From contig JADYZP010000049.1 in the NCBI GenBank assembly GCA_020853025.1, positions 24,093 through 88,092 on the forward strand: a stretch of DNA of 64,000 bases. Reading direction: 5' to 3'. The DNA is from Burkholderiales bacterium. GTDB lineage: Bacteria; Pseudomonadota; Gammaproteobacteria; Burkholderiales; Casimicrobiaceae. The translations under genes and the position numbers were made by a program. Below are positions 37,166 to 47,555 of this stretch, piece by piece. Within the stretch, counting starts at the first letter, position 1. The number at the start of each line of letters is the position of its first letter. Below the pieces are notes generated by a model. The model searched no databases. It worked only from the letters and a program-made list of their open reading frames with translations, and was not told where the DNA came from.

Positions 37166-39553
37166 TCAGCGCGGCCAGTTGGTGCTGAAGCCGGCTTCGC
37201 ACTTCGAGCCGCCGCAGGAGGTACCGCCGTCGAACGTCCTGTTTTCGAAGTTGAAGTAATACGTCTGCCCCGGCTCCAGCGCCACCGGCGTGGTGCCGAC
37301 GTTCCAGTCGAGCGTTGCCTGGACCCCGTAAGCCTCGGCGTAGGGCCCGTTGGCGCCGGTCCGATCGATAGCGCGGAAGTCGCAGGCGCTCTTCGACAGC
37401 GTCACGTGCCGCAAAGTGGGCGGCCCCTGGTACTCGGCCATGCTCGTATAGCCCGGGTACAGGTAGCTCGCGGGCGCCGACGGCACCGTGAAGCTCATCA
37501 CGATCACGCCATTGGCTGCGAAGCCGCCGATCGCCGACGTTTGGATCCGCTTGGAATCACCCCAGGCGACCGAAGTCTGCACGACGTTGCTATAGGACCC
37601 GCAGAAGTTGCCGCCGCCACCGCCGCCGCCACCACCACCGCCACCGCCCACCGCCTGCCAGTCGACGACCACGCCGACAACCGCGCTCTTGCCGTATTGG
37701 TTGATGCCTGCGACGTAGTACGTCTGCTTGCCGGACTCGGTCGACGTCGTCGTGCAGGTCGATCCGCTGCTGCCGGTACAGCCGATCCATTCGTAGGAGG
37801 TCGGTGCGCCGCTACAGGTCGCCAACAGCACGACGTTTTGTCCCACCGTCGGCGTCGCGCTGCTCGCGGAGATCGTGCATGCGGGGGGCGAAGTCGGCGG
37901 TGGTGGCGGCGATTGCCAGTTGATGTCGATGCTCGCGACCGGGCCTGCACCCAGACCGTTGGACGCGGTCAACGTGTACTGCTTGACGCCCGCTGCCGTG
38001 GCTGAATCGTTGCAGCTTCCGCTGTTCGACGTGCAGCCGGTCCAAGCGTAGTTGGTTGGCGCATTGATGCACGACGACGTGATCGTGATCGTCTGCCCCA
38101 ACAGCGGCGAGGTGTCGCTCGCGAGCAGCGTGCACGATGGCTTGCCGGAGGATCCGGCGGCCTGCCAGTCGATCGACTTGTATGCGGTGTTGCCGCTTCC
38201 GGAGGCGTTGCTCGCGGTCAGCGAGTAAGTCAGTACTCCGGGAGTTGCCGACGTCGCCGAACACTGGACGCCCGAGCAACTGATGCCGGACCAGCTGTAC
38301 CCGGTGGGATTGCCGCTGCACGACGCCGTCAGCACGATCGACGTGTTGACCGGTGGGGACTGGTTGCTGGCGATGATCGAGCAGCCGGGCACGGGTTCGC
38401 CGCCACCGCCGCCACCGCCGCCGCCGCCACCCGAACCCGGCTTCCATTCGACGTCGACCGCCGTGCGCGGTCCGGTTCCGGCGCTGTTGAGCCCGATGAT
38501 CGCGTAGCGGGCGAAGCCCGGCTGCTGCGACGTGAACGTGCAGGTGGACGCCGTCGCGGCGCAGGAGGGCATGATGGTGCAGACGGCCTGGAGCAGGTAG
38601 TTGCACTCCATCCAGTCGTACTGGTTCGGCGATTGGCTGCAGTTCGCGGTGAGCGTTAGCGGCGAGCCATTGGTCGGCGTCGACGAACTGGCCGAGAGCG
38701 TGCAGATCGGGACCGCGCCGGATCCGCCGCCCCAGTTGACGCTCAAGGTAACGGGGCCACCGGGGCCTTCGTCGTTCGACGGATAGACCGTATAGCTCTT
38801 GACCCCCGACTTGGTTTCCGTAGTGCTGCACTTGCTGGTCGAACTCGTGCATCCGGCCCACATGAACGCCGTCGGATTGCCGGTGCAGATCGCTTCTAGG
38901 TTGAGCGTCGAGCCGAGCAGCGGCGAACTGCTGTTGGCGGTCAGCGTGCAATTGGGCGAGCTCGCCTTCGGCTCCGGTGCAGCCGAGCCGGCGGCAGGGG
39001 CGCAGAACAGCACGGGGAACGTCGGATCGCCGGCGCCCTCGGGCTTGTACCCCTTGGCGACCATGAACGCGAACACCGACCGCTGGTCGGTATAGCGGTG
39101 GTTGGCGTCGGCGCGCTGGTTCCACAGGCGGTAGACCGGCGTCGTATCGGCCGGGCAGTTGCCGTTGAGGTCGATCGGGAAAGCGCGAAACACTTCCGCC
39201 GATTCGAACTTCCAGTCGTCGGCGAACTTCGCCTTCACGTCCTCGCATTCCGAGGCCGATGCCGAGTAGAAATGCGAACTGATCTTCTCCCCGTAGAAAC
39301 GGCAGACCGGCAGAGAGCCGGCTTGCGCGCTGCCGGCGTTGATGACCGGGAACTGGTAGCCGGTTCGCGCCCAACCCGGATGCACGCCGGTATCGAGGTC
39401 CGCGATCTCTGTTGGGTCGGAGCTGATGAAATAGTGATCGAGTCCGGAGTGGTAGAACTCGATTGCCTTGACCTGTTCGCTTGCCGGGATCGCGGCCATC
39501 GACGGAAACACGACCGCGGCGAGAACCGCGCAGATCAGGATTCGAAATCGCAT
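37166..39553 (-). CDS. Secreted protein: DUF5648-like domain, five Ig/PKD-like repeats, C-terminal beta domain
   Basis: A 795-residue exported protein of unknown role. Residues 1-21 are a signal peptide ending at SMA-AIP. Residues 28-186 match the DUF5648 pattern (IEFYHSGLDHYF, GWARTG, RADANHRYTDQRS), shared with the protease at 16999-18921. Five Ig-like repeats of about 80 residues follow, each opening with C-T/S-(L/I) and xSSxxP(x)xG and holding paired cysteines (starting at about 201, 283, 391, 475 and 558). Two poly-glycine linkers of 10 or more residues separate parts. The last 145 residues start FCGSY and carry a further disulfide-rich beta domain. It may be displayed at the cell surface. 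It ends 9 bp from the hairpin at 37105-37156. Confidence 0.8.
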   Translation of the reverse strand: MRFRILICAVLAAVVFPSMAAIPASEQVKAIEFYHSGLDHYFISSDPTEIADLDTGVHPGWARTGYQFPVINAGSAQAGSLPVCRFYGEKISSHFYSASASECEDVKAKFADDWKFESAEVFRAFPIDLNGNCPADTTPVYRLWNQRADANHRYTDQRSVFAFMVAKGYKPEGAGDPTFPVLFCAPAAGSAAPEPKASSPNCTLTANSSSPLLGSTLNLEAICTGNPTAFMWAGCTSSTSKCSTTETKSGVKSYTVYPSNDEGPGGPVTLSVNWGGGSGAVPICTLSASSSTPTNGSPLTLTANCSQSPNQYDWMECNYLLQAVCTIMPSCAATASTCTFTSQQPGFARYAIIGLNSAGTGPRTAVDVEWKPGSGGGGGGGGGGGEPVPGCSIIASNQSPPVNTSIVLTASCSGNPTGYSWSGISCSGVQCSATSATPGVLTYSLTASNASGSGNTAYKSIDWQAAGSSGKPSCTLLASDTSPLLGQTITITSSCINAPTNYAWTGCTSNSGSCNDSATAAGVKQYTLTASNGLGAGPVASIDINWQSPPPPPTSPPACTISASSATPTVGQNVVLLATCSGAPTSYEWIGCTGSSGSTCTTTSTESGKQTYYVAGINQYGKSAVVGVVVDWQAVGGGGGGGGGGGGGNFCGSYSNVVQTSVAWGDSKRIQTSAIGGFAANGVIVMSFTVPSAPASYLYPGYTSMAEYQGPPTLRHVTLSKSACDFRAIDRTGANGPYAEAYGVQATLDWNVGTTPVALEPGQTYYFNFENRTFDGGTSCGGSKCEAGFSTNWPR

Positions 39554-39748
39554 GATGTCGGGCCGGGTACGACCCCGGCGGAATAATGGGCAAAAAATCC
39601 AGAGTCGGACAGGTAATCTGCCCGTCGAGTTCCCGGCACCGCAAAAAACCGCGCCGCGAACGTCACCGCCTCACATGACGAGGCATATGCTTTCACACCC
39701 GCGATTTTAGTCCCAGAATCGCAGCACCGATAGTGTCGCCAATTGGCG

Positions 39749-41722
39749 TCAGGCGTTGGCCGCGAGTGGCAACGCGTCGGGCGCGACGACGATCGTGTCG
39801 ATGGCGGCGATCTGGAGCTCCAGTCCGCCGATCTGGGCCCGGATCACGTCTTCCTGCTGCTCGAGCTCGGTGATGCGCTCCTCGAGTTCGCCGCTCGCCT
39901 GATGAATGCGTTTGATGCTGTCGAGCCTGCGCCGAAGCTGCAGATGATGCTCGCGTACCTGGGTCTCGAGCGGCGACATCACGGCCTTCAACCAGGCCTC
40001 GACGTCACGGTTGGCGATGACGTAGACGTGCTTGACCCTGGAGGCGATGGTTTCGAAAAAGCGCTTCATCAGCGCGAACTTCGCCTTGCTGACCATGTTC
40101 CAGAGCGTATTGAAGTGGGTGTTGTACGCGCGTTCAAGACGCTCGATCTCCTTCTGGTACTTGAGTACCGAGAACGGCGGCGGCGTGAAGGCCCCGATGC
40201 CGTGCTCTTTCGCGAAGCGCGCGTACATCGCGCGCATCATGTCGTGGATCTCGGCCGACTGCCGCGCAGTGGCCACGAATTCGTTCTGGATCTGCCGGAA
40301 GAAATCGTTCATCGCGCCGCGCACGCCACGCGTGAACGGGCTGTCCTCGATGTGCCGGCGCGTGCGCGCAGCGTTGGTGCGAAGCGACTCGAGGCCGATG
40401 TGGTCGAAGAGGTCGTTGGTCTGTTGCGTAAACACGTTGCGCAGCGCGGTGAAACGTGCGAGCCCGCGTTCGAAGACCTCTTTTTCCTCGCGCACTCGTT
40501 CCATCATGTGTCCGACGACGTCCTGGTTCTTGCCGCGCAGCGCGCGCAGCTCGCCCAATTGCTCGCGGATGCCGACGATGCGTGCTTCGAGGATTGCGCG
40601 CACGCCGGCCGTGATCGAGCGGACCTCGCCCTGCGACGCTGCGCCGACGATGTCGCGCTTCGCCGGGATGAGCTCGCGGGACAGCGCGGCTTCGAGCGCC
40701 GGCACGCGGCTCCTCGCCAGCAGCGCGTCGTCGCCGCTCACCTTGGCAAACAGCGCTTTCTGCGCCGACGCCGCAAAGACCTGCGACGTCGGAATCGACA
40801 GCATCTGCGCGGTGTTGCGCACCTGCCGGCTGATCTCGGCATCGATCTCGGCGTCGGATTTCAAGTCGTCCCAGAGGCTGTCGATCTTGTTGAGAATGAC
40901 GATGCGGCCTGCCTGCGTGGTTGGATCGTCGCCGGCCAGGTGCTGGTTCCACACCTCGAGATCGGTCTTGGTGACGCCGGCGTCGGCGGCGAGGATGAAC
41001 AGCAGCGCGTGCGCGTTGGGCAGCAGGTTGAGCGTCAGTTCGGGCTCGGTACCGATCGCGTTCAGCCCCGGGGTGTCGAGGATCACCAGGCCCTGCTGCA
41101 GCAACGGATGCGGGAAATTGATCACGGCGTGGCGCCAGCACGGGATGTCGACGTTGCCTTCGTCGCCGTGCTCGAGTGCGGCGAGGATGTCGTCTTCGCC
41201 CTCTCCATAGAGGCCGTATTTGCGCGCCAGCGCGACCGGGACACGCTTCACCTGCGAAACGCGTGACAGCGCCTCGCCCATTTTTTCTGCCGACGCCAAG
41301 TCGAGCGCGAAGGTCACCCATTCGTCGGCGTAATTCTTGAACTCGGCGACGGTGGCATCTTTGAGGCGGGTCTCGATCGGCAAGAGACGGATCGACGGCG
41401 GCCGGGACGCGTCGTAGAGGAGTTCGGTCGGGCACATCGTCGTCCGCCCGGCGGCCGAGGGCAGAAGTCGTTGGCCGAAGTCGGCAAAGAAAATGGCGTT
41501 GATCAGTTCCGACTTGCCGCGCGAGAACTCGGCGACGAAGGCGACGATGAGCTTGTCCTGGTGCAGTCGCTCGAGCAGTTGCTGGACGCGCAGGTCGACC
41601 TGCGCATCGGCCAGGTCCTGCTCCAGCAGCCAGTCGTGCAGCGCCGAGACGCCCGAAGACAGCCGGCGCCGCCAGTCGCTGTAGGCCTCGAAACGGGCGG
41701 CGAGATCGCGGGTGGGCACCAT
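39749..41722 (-). CDS. Bacterial dynamin-like GTPase
   Basis: A 657-residue large GTPase. G1 is EFSRGKSELINAIF (residues 65-78, Lys70), G3 is DTPGL and G4 is NKID, all in the dynamin/Fzo order. The second half is mainly helical, with heptad-like stretches (YQKEIERLERAYNTHFN and, near the end, GELEERITELEQQEDV), as in dynamin stalks. No membrane segment is obvious. Bacterial relatives remodel or protect membranes; the role here is unknown. ATG at 41722 (MVPTRDLAARFEAY) is preferred over a longer frame. It is a single gene, not the tandem pair often seen. mutM lies upstream on the same strand. Confidence 0.85.
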   Translation of the reverse strand: MVPTRDLAARFEAYSDWRRRLSSGVSALHDWLLEQDLADAQVDLRVQQLLERLHQDKLIVAFVAEFSRGKSELINAIFFADFGQRLLPSAAGRTTMCPTELLYDASRPPSIRLLPIETRLKDATVAEFKNYADEWVTFALDLASAEKMGEALSRVSQVKRVPVALARKYGLYGEGEDDILAALEHGDEGNVDIPCWRHAVINFPHPLLQQGLVILDTPGLNAIGTEPELTLNLLPNAHALLFILAADAGVTKTDLEVWNQHLAGDDPTTQAGRIVILNKIDSLWDDLKSDAEIDAEISRQVRNTAQMLSIPTSQVFAASAQKALFAKVSGDDALLARSRVPALEAALSRELIPAKRDIVGAASQGEVRSITAGVRAILEARIVGIREQLGELRALRGKNQDVVGHMMERVREEKEVFERGLARFTALRNVFTQQTNDLFDHIGLESLRTNAARTRRHIEDSPFTRGVRGAMNDFFRQIQNEFVATARQSAEIHDMMRAMYARFAKEHGIGAFTPPPFSVLKYQKEIERLERAYNTHFNTLWNMVSKAKFALMKRFFETIASRVKHVYVIANRDVEAWLKAVMSPLETQVREHHLQLRRRLDSIKRIHQASGELEERITELEQQEDVIRAQIGGLELQIAAIDTIVVAPDALPLAANA

Positions 41723-41743
41723 GACGCTCCAGGATGTCACTTG

Positions 41744-41759
41744 GCGCCCTGCAGGGCGC
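41744..41759. repeat. 16-bp perfect palindrome upstream of the dynamin gene
   Basis: GCGCCCTGCAGGGCGC, a perfect palindrome 22 bp before the dynamin-like gene start, within the 234-bp spacer to mutM. It could be an operator or a small hairpin; nothing else is seen in the spacer. Confidence 0.4.
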
Positions 41760-41956
41760 GGGCTGGCAAAGGGTGGAACTTTAACACCGGCTGTGAAGCA
41801 CAAGCCATGCCGAACGGCAGCGCGCCGGCGGCTGCAGGGAAAGGGTGCCGTCGCCGGCCTGGCGCGGGGTGCCCGATTGCGTCGCCACCTGCCCTCGCCC
41901 GGCAGCCCGACGCTTCCCCACCGATCGTGCGCCGCCGCCCGCCGCATGATCGGACT

Positions 41957-42772
41957 TCACCGCTGGCACGTCGGGCAATAGAACGACGCCCGGCCTCCCA
42001 GCCTGCGCTGACGGATCGTCGTCGCGCAAACCCGGCAGTGCTGGCCTTCGCGCCCGTAGACGAAATAGTCGAGCTGGAAGTACCCGGGTTCGCCGCGGGC
42101 GTCGACGTAGTCGCGCAGCGTGCTGCCGCCCTTCGCGATGGCTTCGATCAGCACCGCGCGCACCGCGTCGACCAGCCGGGCAAGCCGCGGCCGCGATATC
42201 CGATGTGCCGGGATGGTCGGCCGAATGCCGGCGCGAAACAGCGACTCGCTGGCGTAGATGTTGCCAACGCCGACGACGACGAAGTTGTCCATCAACGCCA
42301 GCTTGATCGCGGCACTTCGGCGCCGCAGAGTCTGCCACAGGTACATGGCGTTGAACGCGTCGTCGAAGGGCTCCGGCCCGAGGCGCGCGAGGAGTGGATG
42401 CGCGTCCGCGGGTGGGGGCAGCCAATGCATCGAGCCGAAACGCCGCGGGTCGTTGTAGCGAACCAGCGTGCCGTCGGCGAGGACGAGGTCGACATGATCG
42501 TGTGCACGCCTGGGCGGCGGGGCGCCGTAGACGCGCAAGCTCCCGGTCATGCCGAGGTGAACCAGCAGCGTATTCGGGCTAATTCGAAAGAGTAGGTACT
42601 TACTCCGACGATCGATGGCATCGATGATGTGTCCGACCAGACGATGCGACAGATCCGAGGGAACCGGCCAGCGCAATCGCGAGTCATAGACATTCAGCGC
42701 GGCGATGCGTTTGCCTACGACCCACGGCGCGATACCGCGTCGCGTCGTTTCGACTTCGGGCAATTCAGGCAT
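41957..42772 (-). CDS. mutM: Formamidopyrimidine-DNA glycosylase (Fpg/MutM)
   Basis: Excises oxidised purines such as 8-oxoguanine and nicks the abasic site. The 271-residue protein begins with the catalytic MPELPEVETTRRG (Pro2, Glu3), has LVHLGMTGSLRV with the conserved Lys region before it, and ends in the four-cysteine zinc finger CRVCATTIRQRRLGGRASFYCPTC. ATG at 42772 is fixed by the catalytic N-terminal proline. It is divergent from the TPR gene with a 177-bp gap. Confidence 0.97.
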   Translation of the reverse strand: MPELPEVETTRRGIAPWVVGKRIAALNVYDSRLRWPVPSDLSHRLVGHIIDAIDRRSKYLLFRISPNTLLVHLGMTGSLRVYGAPPPRRAHDHVDLVLADGTLVRYNDPRRFGSMHWLPPPADAHPLLARLGPEPFDDAFNAMYLWQTLRRRSAAIKLALMDNFVVVGVGNIYASESLFRAGIRPTIPAHRISRPRLARLVDAVRAVLIEAIAKGGSTLRDYVDARGEPGYFQLDYFVYGREGQHCRVCATTIRQRRLGGRASFYCPTCQR

Positions 42773-42949
42773 GCGCGAATCGCGTGAGACAGGAAAGTGG
42801 TCGAGGGCGGGCGTTACGGTCGTCGGAAGCGATGACGCAGGCGTTTGTTGCGCCGCCGGATATAGCCTAACATCGACCGCAGTTCGCGCCACTGGCCCCC
42901 CGTGTTCTGGCGGCGCGTGTCGCCTCCCAACCTTCATCGTCGAGACCGC

Positions 42950-44770
42950 ATGCCCCGCAATACGAAGTTCCTTCGCTCCTTGACCGCGAGCGGTACGCCG
43001 CTGGTGACCGCGCTGACCGGCCTGTTCATGGTGGCCGGCTGCGCCACGGTGGACGCGCAACAGCACCCAGCGCCGGCGCCTGTCTCGCCGGGCATCATCC
43101 CGCACGCCAGGACGGCACCGGCGGCGCACGACGACGGTTCCGGCCTTACTGCGGACGTCTTCTATCGACTGCTGCTGGGCGACGTCGCGCTGCAACGCGG
43201 AGAGACCTCGTTGGCGGCGCGCGCGTATTTCGAGGCAGCGCGCGAGACGCGCGATCCGCGTATCGCGCGCCGCGCCACCGAAGTGGCGCTGGCCGCACGG
43301 ATGCGTGGGCTGGCGCAGGAATCCGCAAAGCTCTGGGAGGCGCTCGACCCCGCCGCCGAGCGTCCGAAGCAGGTAATGGCAGCGCTTGCCGCCGGTCCGG
43401 GCGGCAAGTCGTTCGATGCCGCCATCGACGGCGACGTGAAGGCGCGGCTCGAGAAGCTGATCGCCGATGCCGCGCTGAGCGAGCGCGGGAACGGCGAGGT
43501 CTTCCTGCAACTCAACAGGCTTTTCGGCGAGTCGTACGACCGGCGACAGGCCTTCGAACTCGTTCGCGAACTCGCCAAGCCGTATCCGAACAGCCCGGAA
43601 GCGCACTTCGCGATCGCGCTCGCGGCCTACAGCGGCGGCGTCGCCGAGAACAGCCCCGAGAACGTTGCGCTCGAAGAGATCGATCGTGCGCTCGAGTTGA
43701 AGCCCGACTGGGAACGTGCGGCGCTCCTGAAGGCGGAGCTCCTCGCGCGCAGGAAACCCGACGACGCCACCGCTTTTCTCGCTTCGTTCGTCGACGCGCA
43801 TCCGGACGCGCGTGCCTCGGCAGGTGCGCTCGCGCAGTTCTACATCGAACAGAAGCGCTACGCCGAGGCGCGCGCGGTGTTTCAGCGAGCGTGGAACCGT
43901 GACCGCAACGCCCGCGAGTTCGAGTTCGGCGTTGCGGTGATTTCGATGCAGATGAAGGATTGGGATACGGCCGAGTCGCTGTTTCGTGACTTGAAGCGTG
44001 CCAACTACGGCGACAATGGCGCCGTAGAACTCTACTTGGCGCAGATCGCCGACGAGAACGGGCGCTTCCAGGAAGCGATCGAGCGATACCGCGCGGTTCC
44101 GGAAGGCGAGCGCGCGTGGATCGCCAAGCTCCGTATCGCCGCGATGATGGGCAAGCTTGGAAACGTCGCCGATGCGCGCCGCTACCTGGCGGACCTGCCA
44201 GCTGTCACCATCGAGCAGCGCGTGCAGGTAAGCCAGGCCGAAGCGCAGCTGCTGCGCGAAGTGAACGACCTCGCCGGCGCCTACGCCGTGTTGGTCGCGG
44301 CGCTGAACGCGCATCCGGATTCGCCCGAGCTTCTTTATGACACCGCGATGATCGCGGAGAAGCTCGACAGGATCGACGACGCGGAGTCGCGTCTGCGGCG
44401 TGTGGTCGAATTGAAGCCGGACGATGCCCAGTCGTTGAATGCGCTCGGATACACATTGGTCGATCGCACGCCACGTGTCGCCGAAGGCTTCGCGCTGATC
44501 GAGCGCGCATACAAGCTCTCGCCGGACGATCCGTTCATTCTCGACAGCATGGGATGGGCATTGTTCAGGCTCGGCCGCTACGCCGAGGCGGAGACCTACC
44601 TGGTGCGCGCAATGAAGGAGCGTCCCGACGCCGAGATCGCCGCACACCTGGGCGAGATCCTGTGGGCAAAGGGGGAGCACGAACGCGCGAAGGAAATCTG
44701 GCAGACGCAGTTGAAGACGTCGCCGGACAATCCGGTGCTGCTTGAAACCGTGCGCCGCCTGGCGCGGTGA
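42950..44770 (+). CDS. TPR-repeat outer-membrane lipoprotein
   Basis: A 606-residue predicted lipoprotein: after a positively charged start, hydrophobic residues lead to the lipobox VAGC (Cys about residue 31). A Pro/Ala spacer is followed by a helical array of TPR-type repeats through the C-terminus (for example ALEEIDRALELKPDWERAA, LNALGYTLVDRTPRVAEG, DSMGWALFRLGRYAEAETYL). This gene lies between mutM and lolB in many betaproteobacteria. It is probably a scaffold at the outer membrane; no substrate can be named. The stop overlaps the lolB start. Confidence 0.88.
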   Translation: MPRNTKFLRSLTASGTPLVTALTGLFMVAGCATVDAQQHPAPAPVSPGIIPHARTAPAAHDDGSGLTADVFYRLLLGDVALQRGETSLAARAYFEAARETRDPRIARRATEVALAARMRGLAQESAKLWEALDPAAERPKQVMAALAAGPGGKSFDAAIDGDVKARLEKLIADAALSERGNGEVFLQLNRLFGESYDRRQAFELVRELAKPYPNSPEAHFAIALAAYSGGVAENSPENVALEEIDRALELKPDWERAALLKAELLARRKPDDATAFLASFVDAHPDARASAGALAQFYIEQKRYAEARAVFQRAWNRDRNAREFEFGVAVISMQMKDWDTAESLFRDLKRANYGDNGAVELYLAQIADENGRFQEAIERYRAVPEGERAWIAKLRIAAMMGKLGNVADARRYLADLPAVTIEQRVQVSQAEAQLLREVNDLAGAYAVLVAALNAHPDSPELLYDTAMIAEKLDRIDDAESRLRRVVELKPDDAQSLNALGYTLVDRTPRVAEGFALIERAYKLSPDDPFILDSMGWALFRLGRYAEAETYLVRAMKERPDAEIAAHLGEILWAKGEHERAKEIWQTQLKTSPDNPVLLETVRRLAR

Positions 44771-45369
44771 CGCGAACGGCGGCGAAGCCCTTGCGCGCCT
44801 TCGGCGGCGCACTCGCGCTTCTCGCGCTCGCCTCCTGCGCGACGATCGCGCCGCGACTCTCCTCACCGTCGGCCACGGCCACGGTCTCAGCCTTCGAAGC
44901 CGCGGGCCGATTGTCCGCGCGGCGCGGCAACGAGGGCGGTGCCGTGCATTTCACCTGGGCGCACGCGCCCGACGGTGATCGTCTCGACGTTGCGACTCCT
45001 CTCGGGCAGGTGATCGCGCGGCTGCGAGGCGACGCGACGGGCGTGCGGGTCGAACGTCCCGGCGAAGCCTCGGCCGCCTACGCGGACTGGAATGCGATGA
45101 CCCGCGACGTGATCGGTGTTGCGATTCCCGTCGAGGGACTCGCGACGTGGATCCAGGCGGCGCCCATCGCGCTGGTCGGCTTTGGCGTCGAGCGTGATGC
45201 ATCGGGCCGAGTGCAGGTGCTGCGCCAGCGGGGATGGGAGATCGTCTACGCGTATCCGGACGCGAGCGCCATGCGCCCATCGCGACTCGTGATGCGCTAT
45301 CCCGACAGCGAAGCCATCGAAGTGCGCATCGTCGTCGACCGTTTCGAGGCGGGCAGCGCGAAATCCTAG
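44767..45369 (+). CDS. lolB: Outer-membrane lipoprotein insertion factor LolB
   Basis: LolB receives lipoproteins from LolA and places them in the outer membrane. The 200-residue precursor has a lipobox LASC (Cys24) and the LolB beta-barrel half (AFEAAGRLSARRGNEGGAVHF, DRLDVATPLGQVIARL, RGWEIVYAYP). GTG at 44767 overlaps the TPR gene stop (GTGA). ispE follows after 12 bp, the usual lolB-ispE-tRNA/prs order. Confidence 0.93.
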   Translation: MTRTAAKPLRAFGGALALLALASCATIAPRLSSPSATATVSAFEAAGRLSARRGNEGGAVHFTWAHAPDGDRLDVATPLGQVIARLRGDATGVRVERPGEASAAYADWNAMTRDVIGVAIPVEGLATWIQAAPIALVGFGVERDASGRVQVLRQRGWEIVYAYPDASAMRPSRLVMRYPDSEAIEVRIVVDRFEAGSAKS

Positions 45370-45381
45370 CGCCGTACGATC

Positions 45382-46230
45382 ATGTCGACGCTGTCCGCGC
45401 TCACCGTGCCCGCACCGGCCAAGGTCAACCTCTTCCTTCACGTCGTTGGCCGGCGCAAGGACGGCTATCACCTGCTGGAATCGCTGTTCACGCTGGTCGA
45501 CCTCGCCGATACGCTGGTGCTGACGTTGCGCGATGACGGCGCGGTCGTCCGCGGCGCCGACATCGCCGGAGTCGCGGACGACGACGATCTTTCGTTGCGC
45601 GCAGCGCGCGCGCTGCGCGCCGCCGCGGACGTGCGCGAAGGCGTCACCGTGCGGCTGACCAAGCGTATTCCGCAGGGCGCGGGATTGGGCGGCGGCAGTT
45701 CGGACGCGGCGAGCGTGCTGCTGGCGCTCAACCGTCTCTGGCGGCTCGACTGGCCGCGCGCGCGGCTTGCGGACCTCGGACTGACGCTGGGGGCGGACGT
45801 TCCCTTCTTCGTCGGCGGCGCAAACGCGCTGGCCCGCGGCGTCGGAGAACGCCTGACTCCGGTGACGCTGCCGGGGTCGTGGATGGCGCTCGCATTCCCG
45901 CGCGCGAAGGTGCGCACCGCCGAAATCTTCGCTGCACCGGAATTGACACGTTCGACACCCTCGGCGAAAATGGACGTCTTTTCCGACAGTTATGGCCGCA
46001 ACGACCTGGCGCAGGAGACCGCGACAAGGTTTCCGGCCGTGGCGGAAGCGATCGACGCGATGGCTCGCGTGGTTCCGCAGGTGCGCATGACCGGCTCGGG
46101 TGCCTGCGTGTTCGCCGCATGCGCGACGCAGACGCAGGCACAGCGGGCTCTCGCGTCGCTGCCGCCGCACATCGAAGGACATCTGGCAAGAACGCTCGCC
46201 CGACATCCGCTCGCGGACTTCGCGCGATGA
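45382..46230 (+). CDS. ispE: 4-diphosphocytidyl-2-C-methyl-D-erythritol kinase
   Basis: Third kinase step of the MEP isoprenoid pathway. The 282-residue GHMP kinase has PAPAKVNLFLHVVGRRKDGYH with the catalytic lysine, the phosphate loop IPQGAGLGGGSSDAASVL, and the C-terminal MTGSGACVFA. It lies between lolB and a tRNA-Gln gene. Confidence 0.96.
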   Translation: MSTLSALTVPAPAKVNLFLHVVGRRKDGYHLLESLFTLVDLADTLVLTLRDDGAVVRGADIAGVADDDDLSLRAARALRAAADVREGVTVRLTKRIPQGAGLGGGSSDAASVLLALNRLWRLDWPRARLADLGLTLGADVPFFVGGANALARGVGERLTPVTLPGSWMALAFPRAKVRTAEIFAAPELTRSTPSAKMDVFSDSYGRNDLAQETATRFPAVAEAIDAMARVVPQVRMTGSGACVFAACATQTQAQRALASLPPHIEGHLARTLARHPLADFAR

Positions 46231-46253
46231 GCCGGACGGCCAGTGGTTTCCGC

Positions 46254-46328
46254 TGGGGAGTCGCCAAGTGGTAAGGCACCGGATTTTGATTCCGGCATTC
46301 GTAGGTTCGATCCCTACCTCCCCAGCCA
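46254..46328 (+). tRNA. tRNA-Gln (anticodon TTG)
   Basis: A 75-base cloverleaf with encoded CCA. The acceptor stem pairs TGGGGAG (46254-46260) with CTCCCCA (46318-46324); discriminator G and CCA end at 46328. The anticodon arm CCGGA/TCCGG (46279-46283/46291-46295) encloses TTTTGAT, anticodon TTG at 46286-46288. The T arm has GTAGG-TTCGATC-CCTAC. It sits between ispE and prs, its common place in proteobacteria. Confidence 0.97.
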
Positions 46329-46432
46329 TTCTCAAGCGCGGTGGCGCGGCCAACCCGATTGGCGGTCGTGTCGCGCGGAGCTTCGCCAAATTCGGATAGA
46401 CTCGACGGCTCCTGAACCAAGGGTGGCCCGTC

Positions 46433-47383
<951 letters not shown>

Positions 47384-47404
47384 CGTCCGTATCCGGTTTC
47401 AGGC

Positions 47405-47555
47405 TATAATTTTCGGCTTTCCCGCCCGGGGGCGCTCATTCGCCAACCCGGGCGTTGTCGCCCATCGAGGCTAACTTGAGGCGGACGACCCGCGGCGACG
47501 GCCGGTCCATCGTGACCCCGGCGCCCACGGAAGGCCGCAGACAACCGGAGTTCCC
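47405..47555 (+). promoter_or_regulatory. rplY leader with -10 hexamer and hairpin
   Basis: TATAAT at 47405-47410 lies 22 bp past the prs stop and is a likely -10 box, although the 17-bp-upstream hexamer is a poor -35. Further down, CGCCCGGG (47423-47430) and CCCGGGCG (47447-47454) form an 8-bp perfect stem with a 16-base loop. The leader from there to rplY is about 100 bp, which would allow post-transcriptional control, but no L25-binding motif is evident by eye. Confidence 0.45.

Noticed and set aside
42902..42949. Upstream start for the TPR lipoprotein
   Set aside because: It would place 16 charged residues before the lipoprotein signal; ATG at 42950 gives a normal signal.
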